Source: Treponema phagedenis (lineage in GTDB: Bacteria; Spirochaetota; Spirochaetia; Treponematales; Treponemataceae). From it: 64,000 nucleotides of DNA. Below, one piece after another: positions 1 to 8,619 of this stretch (position 1 is the first letter of the stretch; every line of letters starts with the position of its first letter). Under the pieces are notes generated by a model. The model was not told where the DNA came from and ran no database searches. It saw only the letters and a list, made by a program, of their open reading frames with translations. Where the stretch lies: contig NZ_CP042818.1 of assembly GCF_008153345.1 (NCBI RefSeq), positions 1,054,001-1,118,000 on the forward strand. Direction: 5' to 3'. A program made the position numbers and the translations under genes.

Positions 1-287
1 TCTTTTCGTGTGGCGCCGCCTTCGGCAAAGATAATTTTTAAAGCCTTGTTTTCAAAAAACGGCACTACCCGCAAATCTTTTTTTACCATTTGCTCCGCTT
101 TTTCTTCGTCGCCTGAAGGAACGGTTATAAGAATAACTGAAAAAAGTTTTGATTGTGCAAACCGGAACACAACTTCCGACAGTACGGACTGTTCAGAATC
201 GGATGAACTAAAAGGAAGATATTCTTTTTTCCCTATTTGCATGCGTTGAGATGTTCCCGCCGCAGTAATCAAAACCGCATCACTCAT
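1..287 (-). CDS. ispD: IspD, 2-C-methyl-D-erythritol 4-phosphate cytidylyltransferase (N-terminal part)
   Basis: IspD makes CDP-methylerythritol from CTP and MEP in the non-mevalonate isoprenoid pathway. The gene runs off the window start, so only about 95 N-terminal residues are visible. The N-terminus has the nucleotidyltransferase signature of alternating hydrophobics then A-A-G-T-S-Q-R-M, followed by a lysine-rich segment, and the visible part ends in G-G-A-T-R, the conserved CTP-binding/catalytic Gly-Gly-X-Thr-Arg. The ATG overlaps the carD stop codon by four bases (ATGA), so the two are probably translationally coupled. The isoprenoid gene dxr lies in the same window. Only the truncation limits the assignment. 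Confidence 0.82.
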   Translation of the reverse strand, partial: MSDAVLITAAGTSQRMQIGKKEYLPFSSSDSEQSVLSEVVFRFAQSKLFSVILITVPSGDEEKAEQMVKKDLRVVPFFENKALKIIFAEGGATRK

Positions 288-901
288 TCGTCGTCAAAAT
301 CCTCTTCATCATCGGCATCGAGACTATCAAAAGGGTCTTCGTCATCAAGATCATCATCAAAATCATCTTGAAGATTTTCTTCCGACAGTTCCGATTTTTC
401 TTCCGAGAATTTCTCAAGATAGGTATGAATAAGGCTTTTTATTTCATTTTGCGGCAATCCCAATGCGGCGGAAATTTCATCTTCAAAAATTCTATATGCG
501 GAATCATAAAGCTTTCGTTCTTGAATGGGAAGTTCTTTTATCTTGCTTCGATGATACAAAGATCGAACAATTGTCGCATTATCTAAAACTCCTCCGCTTT
601 TAAATAAGTCAAGATTCATTTGATAGCGCATCTTCCAATCCAGTGGTCCCTGTTCTACTTCTTTTGAAAGAAAATCAAGGGCGCTTTCGGCATCTTTTTT
701 GGATACAATGGTTCTGATGCCCAACTCTTCAGCTCGCATAACCGGCACCATCATGGTCATATCGGAATCTTCAAGATAAATTACGTAGTATTGCAGCATT
801 TCTTCTTTAAACTCTTTTTTGCAAATTTCAGTAATTTCTCCTACACCCTGTCCGGGATACACAACCTTTTGATTTACGGCAAATGTAAATTTCTTACTCA
901 T
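284..901 (-). CDS. carD: CarD/CdnL-family transcription regulator
   Basis: CarD proteins bind the RNA polymerase beta subunit and stabilise open complexes, notably at rRNA promoters. Residues of about 8-70 form the Tudor-like RNAP-interaction domain (F-x-V-N-Q-K-V-V-Y-P-G-Q-G-V-G start, typical of the family), followed by a helical DNA-binding region to about residue 165. The last 35 residues are almost entirely Asp/Glu (205 aa total against about 160-170 in many family members). The acidic tail resembles that of RpsB in this window. There is no Shine-Dalgarno sequence; a consensus promoter ends nine bases before the ATG, which suggests a leaderless or nearly leaderless mRNA. It is co-transcribed with ispD. 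Confidence 0.87.
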   Translation of the reverse strand: MSKKFTFAVNQKVVYPGQGVGEITEICKKEFKEEMLQYYVIYLEDSDMTMMVPVMRAEELGIRTIVSKKDAESALDFLSKEVEQGPLDWKMRYQMNLDLFKSGGVLDNATIVRSLYHRSKIKELPIQERKLYDSAYRIFEDEISAALGLPQNEIKSLIHTYLEKFSEEKSELSEENLQDDFDDDLDDEDPFDSLDADDEEDFDDE

Positions 902-910
902 ATAGCTGCT

Positions 911-939
911 ATTATAACAGGATTTCTATTTTTAGTCAA
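911..939 (-). promoter_or_regulatory. carD promoter (sigma70-type)
   Basis: Read on the minus strand: TTGACT, 17-nt spacer, TATAAT, then nine bases to the carD ATG. The predicted start site falls within about 1-5 nt of the start codon. Confidence 0.7.
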
Positions 940-1069
940 AAGGATGGCAGTTTGTAGAAAAATTACACAAGGAATTTTCCATCGGAGCAAGGTGCTTTTG
1001 TTCATAAATTTTGCGTACAAAATCGTTGAGTTTCCCGCATCTTCATTGATAAACCCTTACGCATGATAA

Positions 1070-1198
1070 AAACAATCCGCCGGAAGAGTCCGCCTAGACA
1101 GCGCAAAACCGAACGTCCTCATCTCCGAAGTTGGCAACATCGGTTTAAAAGAAAAAAGCGAATTCATCAGCGAAAGACCGGGAGAACCAGTGTAAGCT
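1070..1198 (+). pseudogene. Short unidentified coding-like remnant
   Basis: An open stretch with no start codon reads about 42 codons to a TAA at 1196-1198 and looks protein-like (it ends S-E-R-P-G-E-P-V). It sits directly before the repeat element at 1224. I cannot name the parent gene, and it may be chance. The rest of 940-1223 shows nothing I can support. Confidence 0.2.
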
Positions 1199-1223
1199 TC
1201 AGATTCAAAGGACGGTAGCCCCC

Positions 1224-1542
1224 AGTATAACGTTTTGTAATTAACTTCCTGTTATACAAATCAGAGTAACAACAATAAGGGACTGCGGATTTAAGCATTC
1301 CTATGGTAAATTGCTCACCGTTGCGCCGTGTCGAACTCAGAACCGCCATGGACGACGGTGGTTCCAAACAGAAACGATGTTTTAAAGCATCAACACAAAA
1401 CTGTAAAATTGAAGCTTTAAAACTCGTGGTTTAGTTTTTGACACGGACGTCAAAAACTAAACCGTGGCTCCTTTTTATAAAATTGTCTTGATTTGTATAA
1501 ATGTATTAAAAACGGATCGACTTATCAAAAAAATGCTATACT
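1224..1542 (+). repeat. MITE-like multi-hairpin repeat, copy A (near complete)
   Basis: Left end AGTATAACGTTTTGTAATTAAC and right end (inverted) AGTATAGCATTTTTTTGATAA form imperfect terminal inverted repeats. Inside are an AACCGCC/GGTGGTT hairpin with loop ATGGAC (1348-1353), the GTTTTAAAGC/GCTTTAAAAC inverted repeat, and a perfect 15-bp hairpin at 1428-1463 with loop ACGGAC. This is the best reference copy of the family. Confidence 0.8.
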
Positions 1543-1579
1543 TGTCCATTCGTATGCACTGATCAAAAGAAAAAACGGC

Positions 1580-1608
1580 TTGTACAATATTTAATATACG
1601 GATATTCT
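1580..1608 (+). promoter_or_regulatory. prfC promoter (sigma70-type)
   Basis: TTGTAC, 17-nt spacer, TATTCT, then eight bases to the prfC ATG. No Shine-Dalgarno is present in that gap. Confidence 0.6.
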
Positions 1609-1616
1609 AAAGCGTT

Positions 1617-3218
1617 ATGATTGATGCAAATACTTTAAAAAAAGAAACTGAAAAAAGACTTACCTTTGCAATTATTTCACACCCCGATGCGGGTAAAACA
1701 ACAATTACCGAAAAGCTTTTATTATTCGGCGGGGCGATTCATACGGCGGGGGCGGTAAAAAGCAGTAAAAACACCAAGGCGACTACGTCTGATTTTATGA
1801 AAATGGAACAAGAGCGCGGAATTTCCATCAGTACTTCGGTTATGGGTTTTGATTACGGCGGCAGGCGGTTTAACTTGCTGGATACTCCGGGGCACGCCGA
1901 TTTTTCGGAAGATACGTATCGCGGGCTTTCCGCGGTTGACAGCTCTTTGATGGTAATTGATTCGGTAAAGGGAGTTGAGGAGCGCACACGGCAGCTCTGT
2001 GCGGTGTGTAAGATGCGTAAAACGCCCATTGTTACTTTTGTGAACAAACTTGACCGAGAAGGCAAGGAGCCTATTGAGCTTTTAGATGAGATTGAAAAAG
2101 AGCTTGCAATTACGGTTACGCCGTTGACATGGCCGATAGGGCAGGGGAAAGATTTTAAAGGCGTGTACCATGTAGCGGATAAAACCTTACATCTTTTTAA
2201 AGGCGGGCAGACAAAATTACCGGTTGAAGTAATTGACATTCCTTCGATTATGTCCGATGAGCTTGACTCTTATGTGGGGTCGACTTTTGCCGCAAAACTG
2301 CGGGAAGAAGTGGAAATGATTTCTGCGGTATATCCGCCCTTTGAACTTGATTCGTATCTTGCGGGGACGGTAAGTCCGGTTTGTTTCGGCTCCGCATTAA
2401 ACAACTTCGGCGTGGGAGAACTTTTAGACACGCTTATCAAAATAGCCCCTTCACCGTTGATAAAAGAAGCTGACACACGTGTAGTACATCCGGATGAAGA
2501 ACAGTTTAGCGGGTTTGTGTTTAAGATTCATGCAAACATGAATCCGCGGCATCATGACCGCATTGCGTTTTTGCGCGTTTGCTCGGGAGTATTTGAGCGC
2601 AATAAATTATACAAACATGTGCGCAGCGGTAAAACATTCAGGTCATCAAATCCGACGGCGTTTATGTCTCAGGATAGGGAAATTATCGATCAGGCTTGGC
2701 CGGGGGATATTATCGGTTTGCACGATACCGGCAATCTTAAAATCGGCGATACCTTAACGGAGGGCGAAGATATTCAGTTTAAAGGTATTCCAAATTTCGC
2801 GCCGCAAATATTCAGAACTATTTTGAACGCAGACCCTTTAAAAGAAAAACAATTTCACAAAGGATTAAATCAGCTTGCGGAAGAGGGGGTTATTCAAATA
2901 TTTACCAAACTGCACCAACCGAATGTGCGAATACTCGGTGTGGTAGGGCAATTGCAGCTTGAAGTGCTCCAATCCCGATTGGAAACCGAATACAATGCGG
3001 AGTGCCGCTACGAGCCGATTGATGTAAGCCTTGCCCGCTGGATAAACTGCGAAGACAAAAAAAAGCTCAAAGCATTTGTAACCGCAAACGAGCGTAAAAT
3101 ACTGCAAGACGTTGCGGGAAACTATGTGTTTATCACCGATTCCGCATGGGCTTTAAATCGCATCCAAGAGCTAAATAAAGAGATATCATTTTATATCACT
3201 TCCGAGATGAGAAATTGA
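1617..3218 (+). CDS. prfC: Peptide chain release factor 3 (RF3)
   Basis: RF3 is the translational GTPase that removes RF1/RF2 from the ribosome after peptide release. At 533 aa it has the family's usual length. The G domain shows H-P-D-A-G-K-T-T at residues 22-29 (G1), D-T-P-G-H-A-D-F around residue 90 (G3) and N-K-L-D near residue 144 (G4). Domains II and III follow, with no EF-G domain IV, which separates it from EF-G and TetM-type proteins. The ATG is eight bases after a -10 box, without a Shine-Dalgarno. The stop overlaps the possible TTG start of the next gene. Confidence 0.95.
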   Translation: MIDANTLKKETEKRLTFAIISHPDAGKTTITEKLLLFGGAIHTAGAVKSSKNTKATTSDFMKMEQERGISISTSVMGFDYGGRRFNLLDTPGHADFSEDTYRGLSAVDSSLMVIDSVKGVEERTRQLCAVCKMRKTPIVTFVNKLDREGKEPIELLDEIEKELAITVTPLTWPIGQGKDFKGVYHVADKTLHLFKGGQTKLPVEVIDIPSIMSDELDSYVGSTFAAKLREEVEMISAVYPPFELDSYLAGTVSPVCFGSALNNFGVGELLDTLIKIAPSPLIKEADTRVVHPDEEQFSGFVFKIHANMNPRHHDRIAFLRVCSGVFERNKLYKHVRSGKTFRSSNPTAFMSQDREIIDQAWPGDIIGLHDTGNLKIGDTLTEGEDIQFKGIPNFAPQIFRTILNADPLKEKQFHKGLNQLAEEGVIQIFTKLHQPNVRILGVVGQLQLEVLQSRLETEYNAECRYEPIDVSLARWINCEDKKKLKAFVTANERKILQDVAGNYVFITDSAWALNRIQELNKEISFYITSEMRN

Positions 3219-3226
3219 ATTTAATC

Positions 3227-4618
3227 ATGCCTAACTATTTTTTACGTTTTGATTTTACAAAAAATATACTCGGTGTTAAATCCGTGTTTTTTATTTTCTG
3301 TCTCTTTTTTTTGTGTTGTGCGGAAATGTCGGTGTTCAGTAAAACAATGGGTAAAGATATTGCGTTGTTTAAACTGGGAGGTGAACAAAATGATCTGCCG
3401 CCGAAGATATCCGAGCAAATTGACAATGCGATACTGCAAACTTTTCAGAAGGTACCGGGCTTTCACGTTATTCCAATGCATCAGAAATTTTCCGCAATCA
3501 ATCCCGAAACGTTTAACAGAGAAATCCTTAAAATAAAAGAGGAAAAATCTTCTCCGCTGGATGAGATACGCATGGGCGGGCAAACGTTTAAAAAAAGAGA
3601 TTGGGAAGACCTGATAAAATCTTATATGGCTGTGGTGCCTTTTATTGCCGAGTGCAAACTGCTCAGCGAACAAACTGAAGATAAAGCAGCCTCTTTTACT
3701 GTTGTACTGAAAATACAGTTTTATCTTATTGGCGTGCAAAAAAATAAAACCATTGCATCATTTCAAATTGCGACAGAGGGCAGCGGCAGCAGCAGCGAAA
3801 CTGCATTTTTTGATGCAGTTGAAATAATTCCTTTTTACCTTGAGAACATGGTGCGAGCACGGCTTGACCTTCGCTCAAAAACCGTTGCTGCAAAAATTGA
3901 CGGAAGAACTGCTGTTCTGGAAACAAGCACAAATCTCAATATAAAAAAAGGAGATGAATATGCCGTTATTGAACGGGAACTAAAAAATGGAAGTTTAAGA
4001 TCAAAAGAAACAGGATTATTATTAATTAAAGAGGTGCGGGAAGAAAACAGTCTTGCCGAAATTCTATATGCCTCGCCTTCGCTTGCTGAAGGCAGTGAGC
4101 TGAAAGCAATCTCCCGTTTGCCCATTGTTTTTAAACCGTTTTTTGAGTTAGCTATTCCAATTCCGTATAAAAAAGAGAAGGGCGCCGATTATTCAATCGG
4201 TTTGCAAATTATTCACTCACGCGGCTTTTATCGTGTTCGTCCAATGTACGGGGTTGCCTTTATTTTTCCCAAACGCAGCAAAGATGAAATTCCTGAAAAA
4301 ACGGATAATGGTGAGACCGGCGTTATTGTTCCGATACAATTTTTTGCCGGTGCCGAGTTATACAACAGTTATTTCGGCAGAACAAAAATAACTCCGCAAG
4401 CTGCGGCATTTATTACTTTTAATCAGCAAGGAAAAGGCTTTCGGCATATTCGTACCGGTGAGCTCTGGCTCAAACTTGATGTGGATACAAGCTGGTTAGT
4501 AAGCAGAGATATGCTTTTCGGTTTTTCCGTAGGAGGGCGGGGGGCTTACCGTTTTGGAAATGAAAAACCGTTCAGCTTTTCGATTACTTTCCAATTAGGG
4601 CTTACATTTAAAATCTGA
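3227..4618 (+). CDS. Putative exported/outer-membrane protein of unknown function
   Basis: I do not recognise the family. The 463-residue product starts with a basic stretch and a hydrophobic segment (about residues 14-36, ending F-F-L-C-C-A-E), consistent with a signal peptide; the cysteines leave a lipoprotein possible but the lipobox is poor. The C-terminal third alternates polar and aromatic residues and ends in F-Q-L-G-L-T-F-K-I, the style of a membrane beta-strand that closes a barrel. It directly follows prfC and is probably co-transcribed. A TTG at 3215 in the same frame overlaps the prfC stop and could be the start; the ATG at 3227 was chosen because neither site has a convincing Shine-Dalgarno. 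Confidence 0.7.
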   Translation: MPNYFLRFDFTKNILGVKSVFFIFCLFFLCCAEMSVFSKTMGKDIALFKLGGEQNDLPPKISEQIDNAILQTFQKVPGFHVIPMHQKFSAINPETFNREILKIKEEKSSPLDEIRMGGQTFKKRDWEDLIKSYMAVVPFIAECKLLSEQTEDKAASFTVVLKIQFYLIGVQKNKTIASFQIATEGSGSSSETAFFDAVEIIPFYLENMVRARLDLRSKTVAAKIDGRTAVLETSTNLNIKKGDEYAVIERELKNGSLRSKETGLLLIKEVREENSLAEILYASPSLAEGSELKAISRLPIVFKPFFELAIPIPYKKEKGADYSIGLQIIHSRGFYRVRPMYGVAFIFPKRSKDEIPEKTDNGETGVIVPIQFFAGAELYNSYFGRTKITPQAAAFITFNQQGKGFRHIRTGELWLKLDVDTSWLVSRDMLFGFSVGGRGAYRFGNEKPFSFSITFQLGLTFKI

Positions 4619-4769
4619 ATCCGGTGATTTATAAACAGGACAAGAGTACGAAAAACTTATTTTGAAATTTATCTTGATTTACTGAAATTTAAAACAATGT
4701 ACATCAAATTCTGATAGCGTTACGCTGTAATGTTCCGCAGCCTATACAATTGAAACAATACTTTCCGCC

Positions 4770-5078
4770 GGTATACCATTCTGTAATTAACTTGCAGTGA
4801 TACTAATCGAAGTATCAACAGGTTGCTTTGCTGCTTCGGCATTCCGATGGTAAATTGCCACGGATGGCAAAACTCAGAACCGCCACGGACGGCGGTGGTT
4901 CTAAACAGAATCGATGTTTTAAAGCAAAGTAGTTTGCAAAGCTTTAAAACTCGCAGGTTTGGTTTTGACATGGACGTCAAAATGAAACCGTCGTGTCGGA
5001 CTTTTTTCTATAAAATTTTCTACAATTCATATTAAATGAATTAAAGGATATATTCGAGTTATCAAAAAAAACGTTATA
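4770..5078 (+). repeat. MITE-like multi-hairpin repeat, copy B (near complete)
   Basis: It runs from GGTATACCATTCTGTAATTAAC to TTATCAAAAAAAACGTTATA. Three NNGGAY-loop hairpins are present: TTGCC-ACGGAT-GGCAA (4855-4870), CCGCC-ACGGAC-GGCGG (4880-4895) and TTTTGAC-ATGGAC-GTCAAAA (loop 4970-4975). The GTTTTAAAGC/GCTTTAAAAC inverted repeat lies between the second and third. Confidence 0.8.
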
Positions 5079-5140
5079 TCAGCCGCTTATCTCAAAAATT
5101 CTTACATTTGACAAGGTTTTTTAAAATTTACAGCGTAGTG

Positions 5141-5169
5141 TTTACAATCAAAATTATGTGATTTATAAT
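5141..5169 (+). promoter_or_regulatory. hutU promoter (sigma70-type)
   Basis: TTTACA, 17-nt spacer, TATAAT. The predicted start site near 5176 leaves a leader of about 17 nt with the Shine-Dalgarno GGAGG at 5180-5184. This placement rules out the in-frame TTG at 5169 as start. Confidence 0.65.
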
Positions 5170-5192
5170 TGTTCATAGTGGAGGCATTAAAC

Positions 5193-7208
5193 GTGATTAA
5201 TAATAAAACGATTAAAAGCGCGATGAAGATACGCTTGGACTATCTTCCCGAAAAAAAGGAATTCCAGCCGGGAATTAGAAGGGCTCCCGATAGGGGTTTT
5301 CGGCTCACAAAGGAGCAAACAAAAATAGCGCTGCGAAATGCGCTGCGGTATATTCCGGAAGAATACCATGAACAGCTAATCCCCGAATTCTTGGAGGAGC
5401 TTACAACCCGAGGTAGAATTTACGGCTATCGATTTAGACCGGAAGGGCGAATCTACGGAAAGCCCATTGACGAATACAAGGGAAATTGCATTGAAGGAAA
5501 AGCTTTTCAGGTTATGATCGACAACAACCTTGATTTTGATGTAGCTCTTTATCCGTATGAATTGGTTACCTACGGCGAAACGGGATCGGTTTGCCATGAC
5601 TGGATGCAGTATTGTCTTATTATGAAATACTTGGAAGTCTTGCACGACGATGAAACCCTTGTTGTTGAATCAGGGCATCCTTTAGGAATTTTTAAATCGA
5701 GGAAAAATGCGCCGCGCGTTATTATTACAAACGGCTTAATGGTCGGCTTATATGATAATCTTGAAGACTGGGAAATTGCCGAAGAAATGGGTGTTGCCAA
5801 TTACGGGCAAATGACTGCAGGCGGCTGGATGTATATCGGTCCGCAGGGAATTGTGCACGGCACCTATAACACCATTTTAAATGCCGGCAGACTTAAGCTC
5901 GGCTTAAAAGAAAAAGATAACCTTGCCGGTAAGCTCTTTATTTCGTCAGGTTTAGGCGGAATGAGCGGTGCTCAAGGAAAGGCCGGCGACATTGCAGGAG
6001 CGGTTTCAATTATTGCCGAAGTTGATATTTCCAGAATCGAGACAAGGCTTGAGCAGGGCTGGATTAAAAAACTTTCCAAAACTCCGGAGGAAGCGGTAAC
6101 ACTTGCTCAAGATGCTCTTAAAAAGAAAGAAGCTTTGAGTATTGCTTTCCACGGAAACATTGTAGATCTTCTTGAGTATATAGAAGAAAACAATATTCAT
6201 ATTGATTTATTGTCGGATCAAACCTCTTGCCATAACGTATACAACGGCGGATATTGTCCTGTCGGAATAAGCTTTGAAGAGCGCACCCGTTTGCTTGCCG
6301 AAGATAAAAAAACTTTTGAAGCTCTGGTTGATAAAACTTTAAAGCGGCATTTTACGGTTATTAAAAAGTTAACCGAAAAGGGAACTTACTTTTTTGATTA
6401 CGGCAATTCGTTTTTAAAAGCAATTTACGATTCGGGAGTTAAGGAAGTTTCCAAAAACGGCATCGACGATAAAGACGGTTTTATTTGGCCGAGTTATGTT
6501 GAAGATATTATGGGACCTCTTTTATTTGATTACGGATACGGTCCCTTTAGATGGGTTTGCTTAAGCGGTAAGGAAAGTGATCTTATTGCAACCGACCATG
6601 CAGCAATGGAATGTATCGATCCGAATAGAAGATACCAAGACCTTGATAATTACAACTGGATTAAAGAAGCAGAAAACAATAAACTCGTTGTAGGAACCCA
6701 GGCGCGAATTCTTTATCAAGATGCAAAGGGCAGAGTTAAAATCGCTCTTAAATTTAACGAGCTTGTCCGCGAGGGAAAAATCGGTCCTGTAATGATGGGA
6801 CGAGACCATCACGATGTTTCCGGTACTGACTCTCCGTTTAGAGAAACCTCAAACATTAAAGACGGCTCAAATGTTATGGCGGATATGGCGGTGCAATGTT
6901 TTGCCGGCAATGCCGCTCGCGGAATGAGTCTTATCGCTTTGCATAACGGCGGCGGTGTTGGAATCGGGAAGTCAATCAACGGCGGCTTCGGGCTTGTCCT
7001 TGACGGCTCCGAGCGGGTTGATGAAATTATCAACCTCTCGCTTACTTGGGACGTAATGGGCGGAGTTGCCCGCCGCAACTGGGCTCGTAACGAACACGCT
7101 ATAGAAGTTTCAATGGAGTTCAATGGCGATAATGAGTTTGGACATATCACCCTCCCGTACCTTGTCGATGATGCCTTAATTGAAAACGCTGTTAAAAATA
7201 TAAAGTAA
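5193..7208 (+). CDS. hutU: Urocanate hydratase (urocanase)
   Basis: Urocanase converts urocanate to imidazolone propionate using bound NAD+ in histidine breakdown. The 671-residue product contains the family's glycine-rich NAD-binding stretch (S-S-G-L-G-G-M-S-G-A-Q near residue 260), a Cys-containing D-Q-T-S-C-H-N-V-Y-N-G-G-Y-C-P region, and the D-H-H-D-V-S-G-T-D-S-P-F-R-E-T-S segment near residue 535 typical of urocanase. The GTG at 5193 is chosen because GGAGG lies eight bases upstream; the frame stays open to a TTG at 5169, inside the -10 box. No hutH, hutI or ftcD lies nearby, so the other steps must be elsewhere. A strong terminator follows. Confidence 0.93.
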   Translation: MINNKTIKSAMKIRLDYLPEKKEFQPGIRRAPDRGFRLTKEQTKIALRNALRYIPEEYHEQLIPEFLEELTTRGRIYGYRFRPEGRIYGKPIDEYKGNCIEGKAFQVMIDNNLDFDVALYPYELVTYGETGSVCHDWMQYCLIMKYLEVLHDDETLVVESGHPLGIFKSRKNAPRVIITNGLMVGLYDNLEDWEIAEEMGVANYGQMTAGGWMYIGPQGIVHGTYNTILNAGRLKLGLKEKDNLAGKLFISSGLGGMSGAQGKAGDIAGAVSIIAEVDISRIETRLEQGWIKKLSKTPEEAVTLAQDALKKKEALSIAFHGNIVDLLEYIEENNIHIDLLSDQTSCHNVYNGGYCPVGISFEERTRLLAEDKKTFEALVDKTLKRHFTVIKKLTEKGTYFFDYGNSFLKAIYDSGVKEVSKNGIDDKDGFIWPSYVEDIMGPLLFDYGYGPFRWVCLSGKESDLIATDHAAMECIDPNRRYQDLDNYNWIKEAENNKLVVGTQARILYQDAKGRVKIALKFNELVREGKIGPVMMGRDHHDVSGTDSPFRETSNIKDGSNVMADMAVQCFAGNAARGMSLIALHNGGGVGIGKSINGGFGLVLDGSERVDEIINLSLTWDVMGGVARRNWARNEHAIEVSMEFNGDNEFGHITLPYLVDDALIENAVKNIK

Positions 7209-7220
7209 TTTCGTTAAAAA

Positions 7221-7254
7221 GAAAGGCACCGCCCCTGAAGCGGTGCCTTTCTTT
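7221..7254 (+). terminator. Rho-independent terminator after hutU
   Basis: Perfect 11-bp stem AAAGGCACCGC (7222-7232) / GCGGTGCCTTT (7240-7250) with loop CCCTGAA, followed by CTTT. It starts 12 bases after the hutU stop. Confidence 0.88.
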
Positions 7255-7389
7255 GGATCACTACTGTCCAAAATAATTTTATACGAACCTCCATTCTGCT
7301 TGTAAACTATGAGGTGGAGGCTTCGGGATTGGCACACTCAGTTTATAAAACTTTAAAATATTTTAGTAAAACATAGTTCGAATCGCGGT

Positions 7390-8568
7390 TTATTTTACCA
7401 GATTTGCAAACAAGGCGGGTACCGCGATAAAATTTCCGATGGCACCGCCTAAGCTTGATAAAAAGAAGATAAGCAGCACATGCGCAATTTTATTTTTATA
7501 CCACCCCCGTATATGGGCAACATTATCGGTAAGTGTTTCCATATCAACAACTTGCGGCTTTCGAAGCCAAGCTTGTGTAAGGCCGGTAAATAATCCGACA
7601 CCGAGAACCGGGCTGAGCGTTGCAATTGGAGCGGTAATAAATCCGATGATGATGCTGAGCGGATGTCCTAAAGCGATAAGTGTCCCGAGTGCCGTAAGGC
7701 TGCCGTTCCATAAAAACCAGCGGGTAAGCATTGCGGCTGAAGCTCCTATTCCTCCGCGCCAAAAGCCAAGCAGTAGTAAAACAATAATAAGAGCCGGAAT
7801 AATCCAACCTGCAATTTTTCTGGATAGTGTTTTAGGCGGTATTACAGAAATGTCCGAAACATCGGCAGTCATTTCTCCGGAATCCAGTCGATGTAAATAG
7901 GTTTCGGTACCGGGAAGGTGTCCCGCGCCAAGCACGGCGATTATTTTTTTACTTTTGGTCTCCCAAATTTTTGAAGCGAGGTAGCGGTCGCGCTCATCAA
8001 TCAACACCTCTTTGATTGTAGGCATATATTCCGCAACCTCATTCATCATACTGTCCATCGCGCTTTTTTCTTTTAATGCTTCTATTTCTTCTTCTGTCAG
8101 TTTTTCATCAGAGAATGCACTTGCAAGCAATGTTGCTAAAAGTTTTGCTTTTCCGAAAAAGCCGTTTTTTCCCCAAGCTCTTTTTAAGGTAAGATGAATG
8201 GGTCTGTCCACCAATTCTACCGAAGCATTTATTTCTTCTGCAGTTTTTATTGCCGCTTTCATTTCATCGCCCGGCTTTACCCCGAGTTCTGCGCCCATCT
8301 TTTTTTGGAAAGAAGCAAGGATAAGATTGGTTAACAGTAAAAAGCCCTTTCCTTCTTTTAGCACTTTTGTAATATCAAGCTCCTGCCATTTTTTTTCATC
8401 GGTAAGAGATTTATATCGATCTTGATCAAGCTCAACACATACACAATCGGGCTTCTCTTCTTTAAGAAGATTTTGTACTTCTGTAATACTTTCTTTTGAA
8501 ATATGTGCGGTTCCGAGTAAGATTATTTCTTTATCCTTTAATTGAATTCGTTTGATTGTTTGACTCAT
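7390..8568 (-). CDS. TraB/PrgY-family membrane protein
   Basis: TraB-domain proteins include the enterococcal pheromone-shutdown factors TraB/PrgY; the domain is related to metal-dependent Tiki-type proteases, and the function in spirochaetes is unknown. Residues 17-27 read L-L-G-T-A-H-I-S-K-E-S, the family's first conserved motif. A second conserved block, A-V-L-G-A-G-H-L-P-G near residue 215, carries a conserved His. From about residue 253 onward there are three to four hydrophobic segments, so the C-terminal third is a membrane anchor and the TraB domain probably faces one side. It appears to be a single-gene unit. Confidence 0.82.
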   Translation of the reverse strand: MSQTIKRIQLKDKEIILLGTAHISKESITEVQNLLKEEKPDCVCVELDQDRYKSLTDEKKWQELDITKVLKEGKGFLLLTNLILASFQKKMGAELGVKPGDEMKAAIKTAEEINASVELVDRPIHLTLKRAWGKNGFFGKAKLLATLLASAFSDEKLTEEEIEALKEKSAMDSMMNEVAEYMPTIKEVLIDERDRYLASKIWETKSKKIIAVLGAGHLPGTETYLHRLDSGEMTADVSDISVIPPKTLSRKIAGWIIPALIIVLLLLGFWRGGIGASAAMLTRWFLWNGSLTALGTLIALGHPLSIIIGFITAPIATLSPVLGVGLFTGLTQAWLRKPQVVDMETLTDNVAHIRGWYKNKIAHVLLIFFLSSLGGAIGNFIAVPALFANLVK

Positions 8569-8619
8569 AGGTTGTTGTTACTCCGGTAAAAATTCTTTTT
8601 TATTGCAGCTTTAAGGTTC

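Noticed and set aside
1167-1367. 66-codon minus-strand open frame
   Set aside because: It lies inside repeat copy A and similar short frames recur in other copies through the hairpins; no independent start or composition signal.
5169-5192. Earlier TTG start for hutU
   Set aside because: The TTG falls on the -10 box; the GTG at 5193 has GGAGG at correct spacing.
6809-7150. Long minus-strand frame inside hutU
   Set aside because: Shadow of a strongly coding gene; no start signal and biased residue use. The same applies to the frames antisense to prfC, feoB, gyrB and the permeases.
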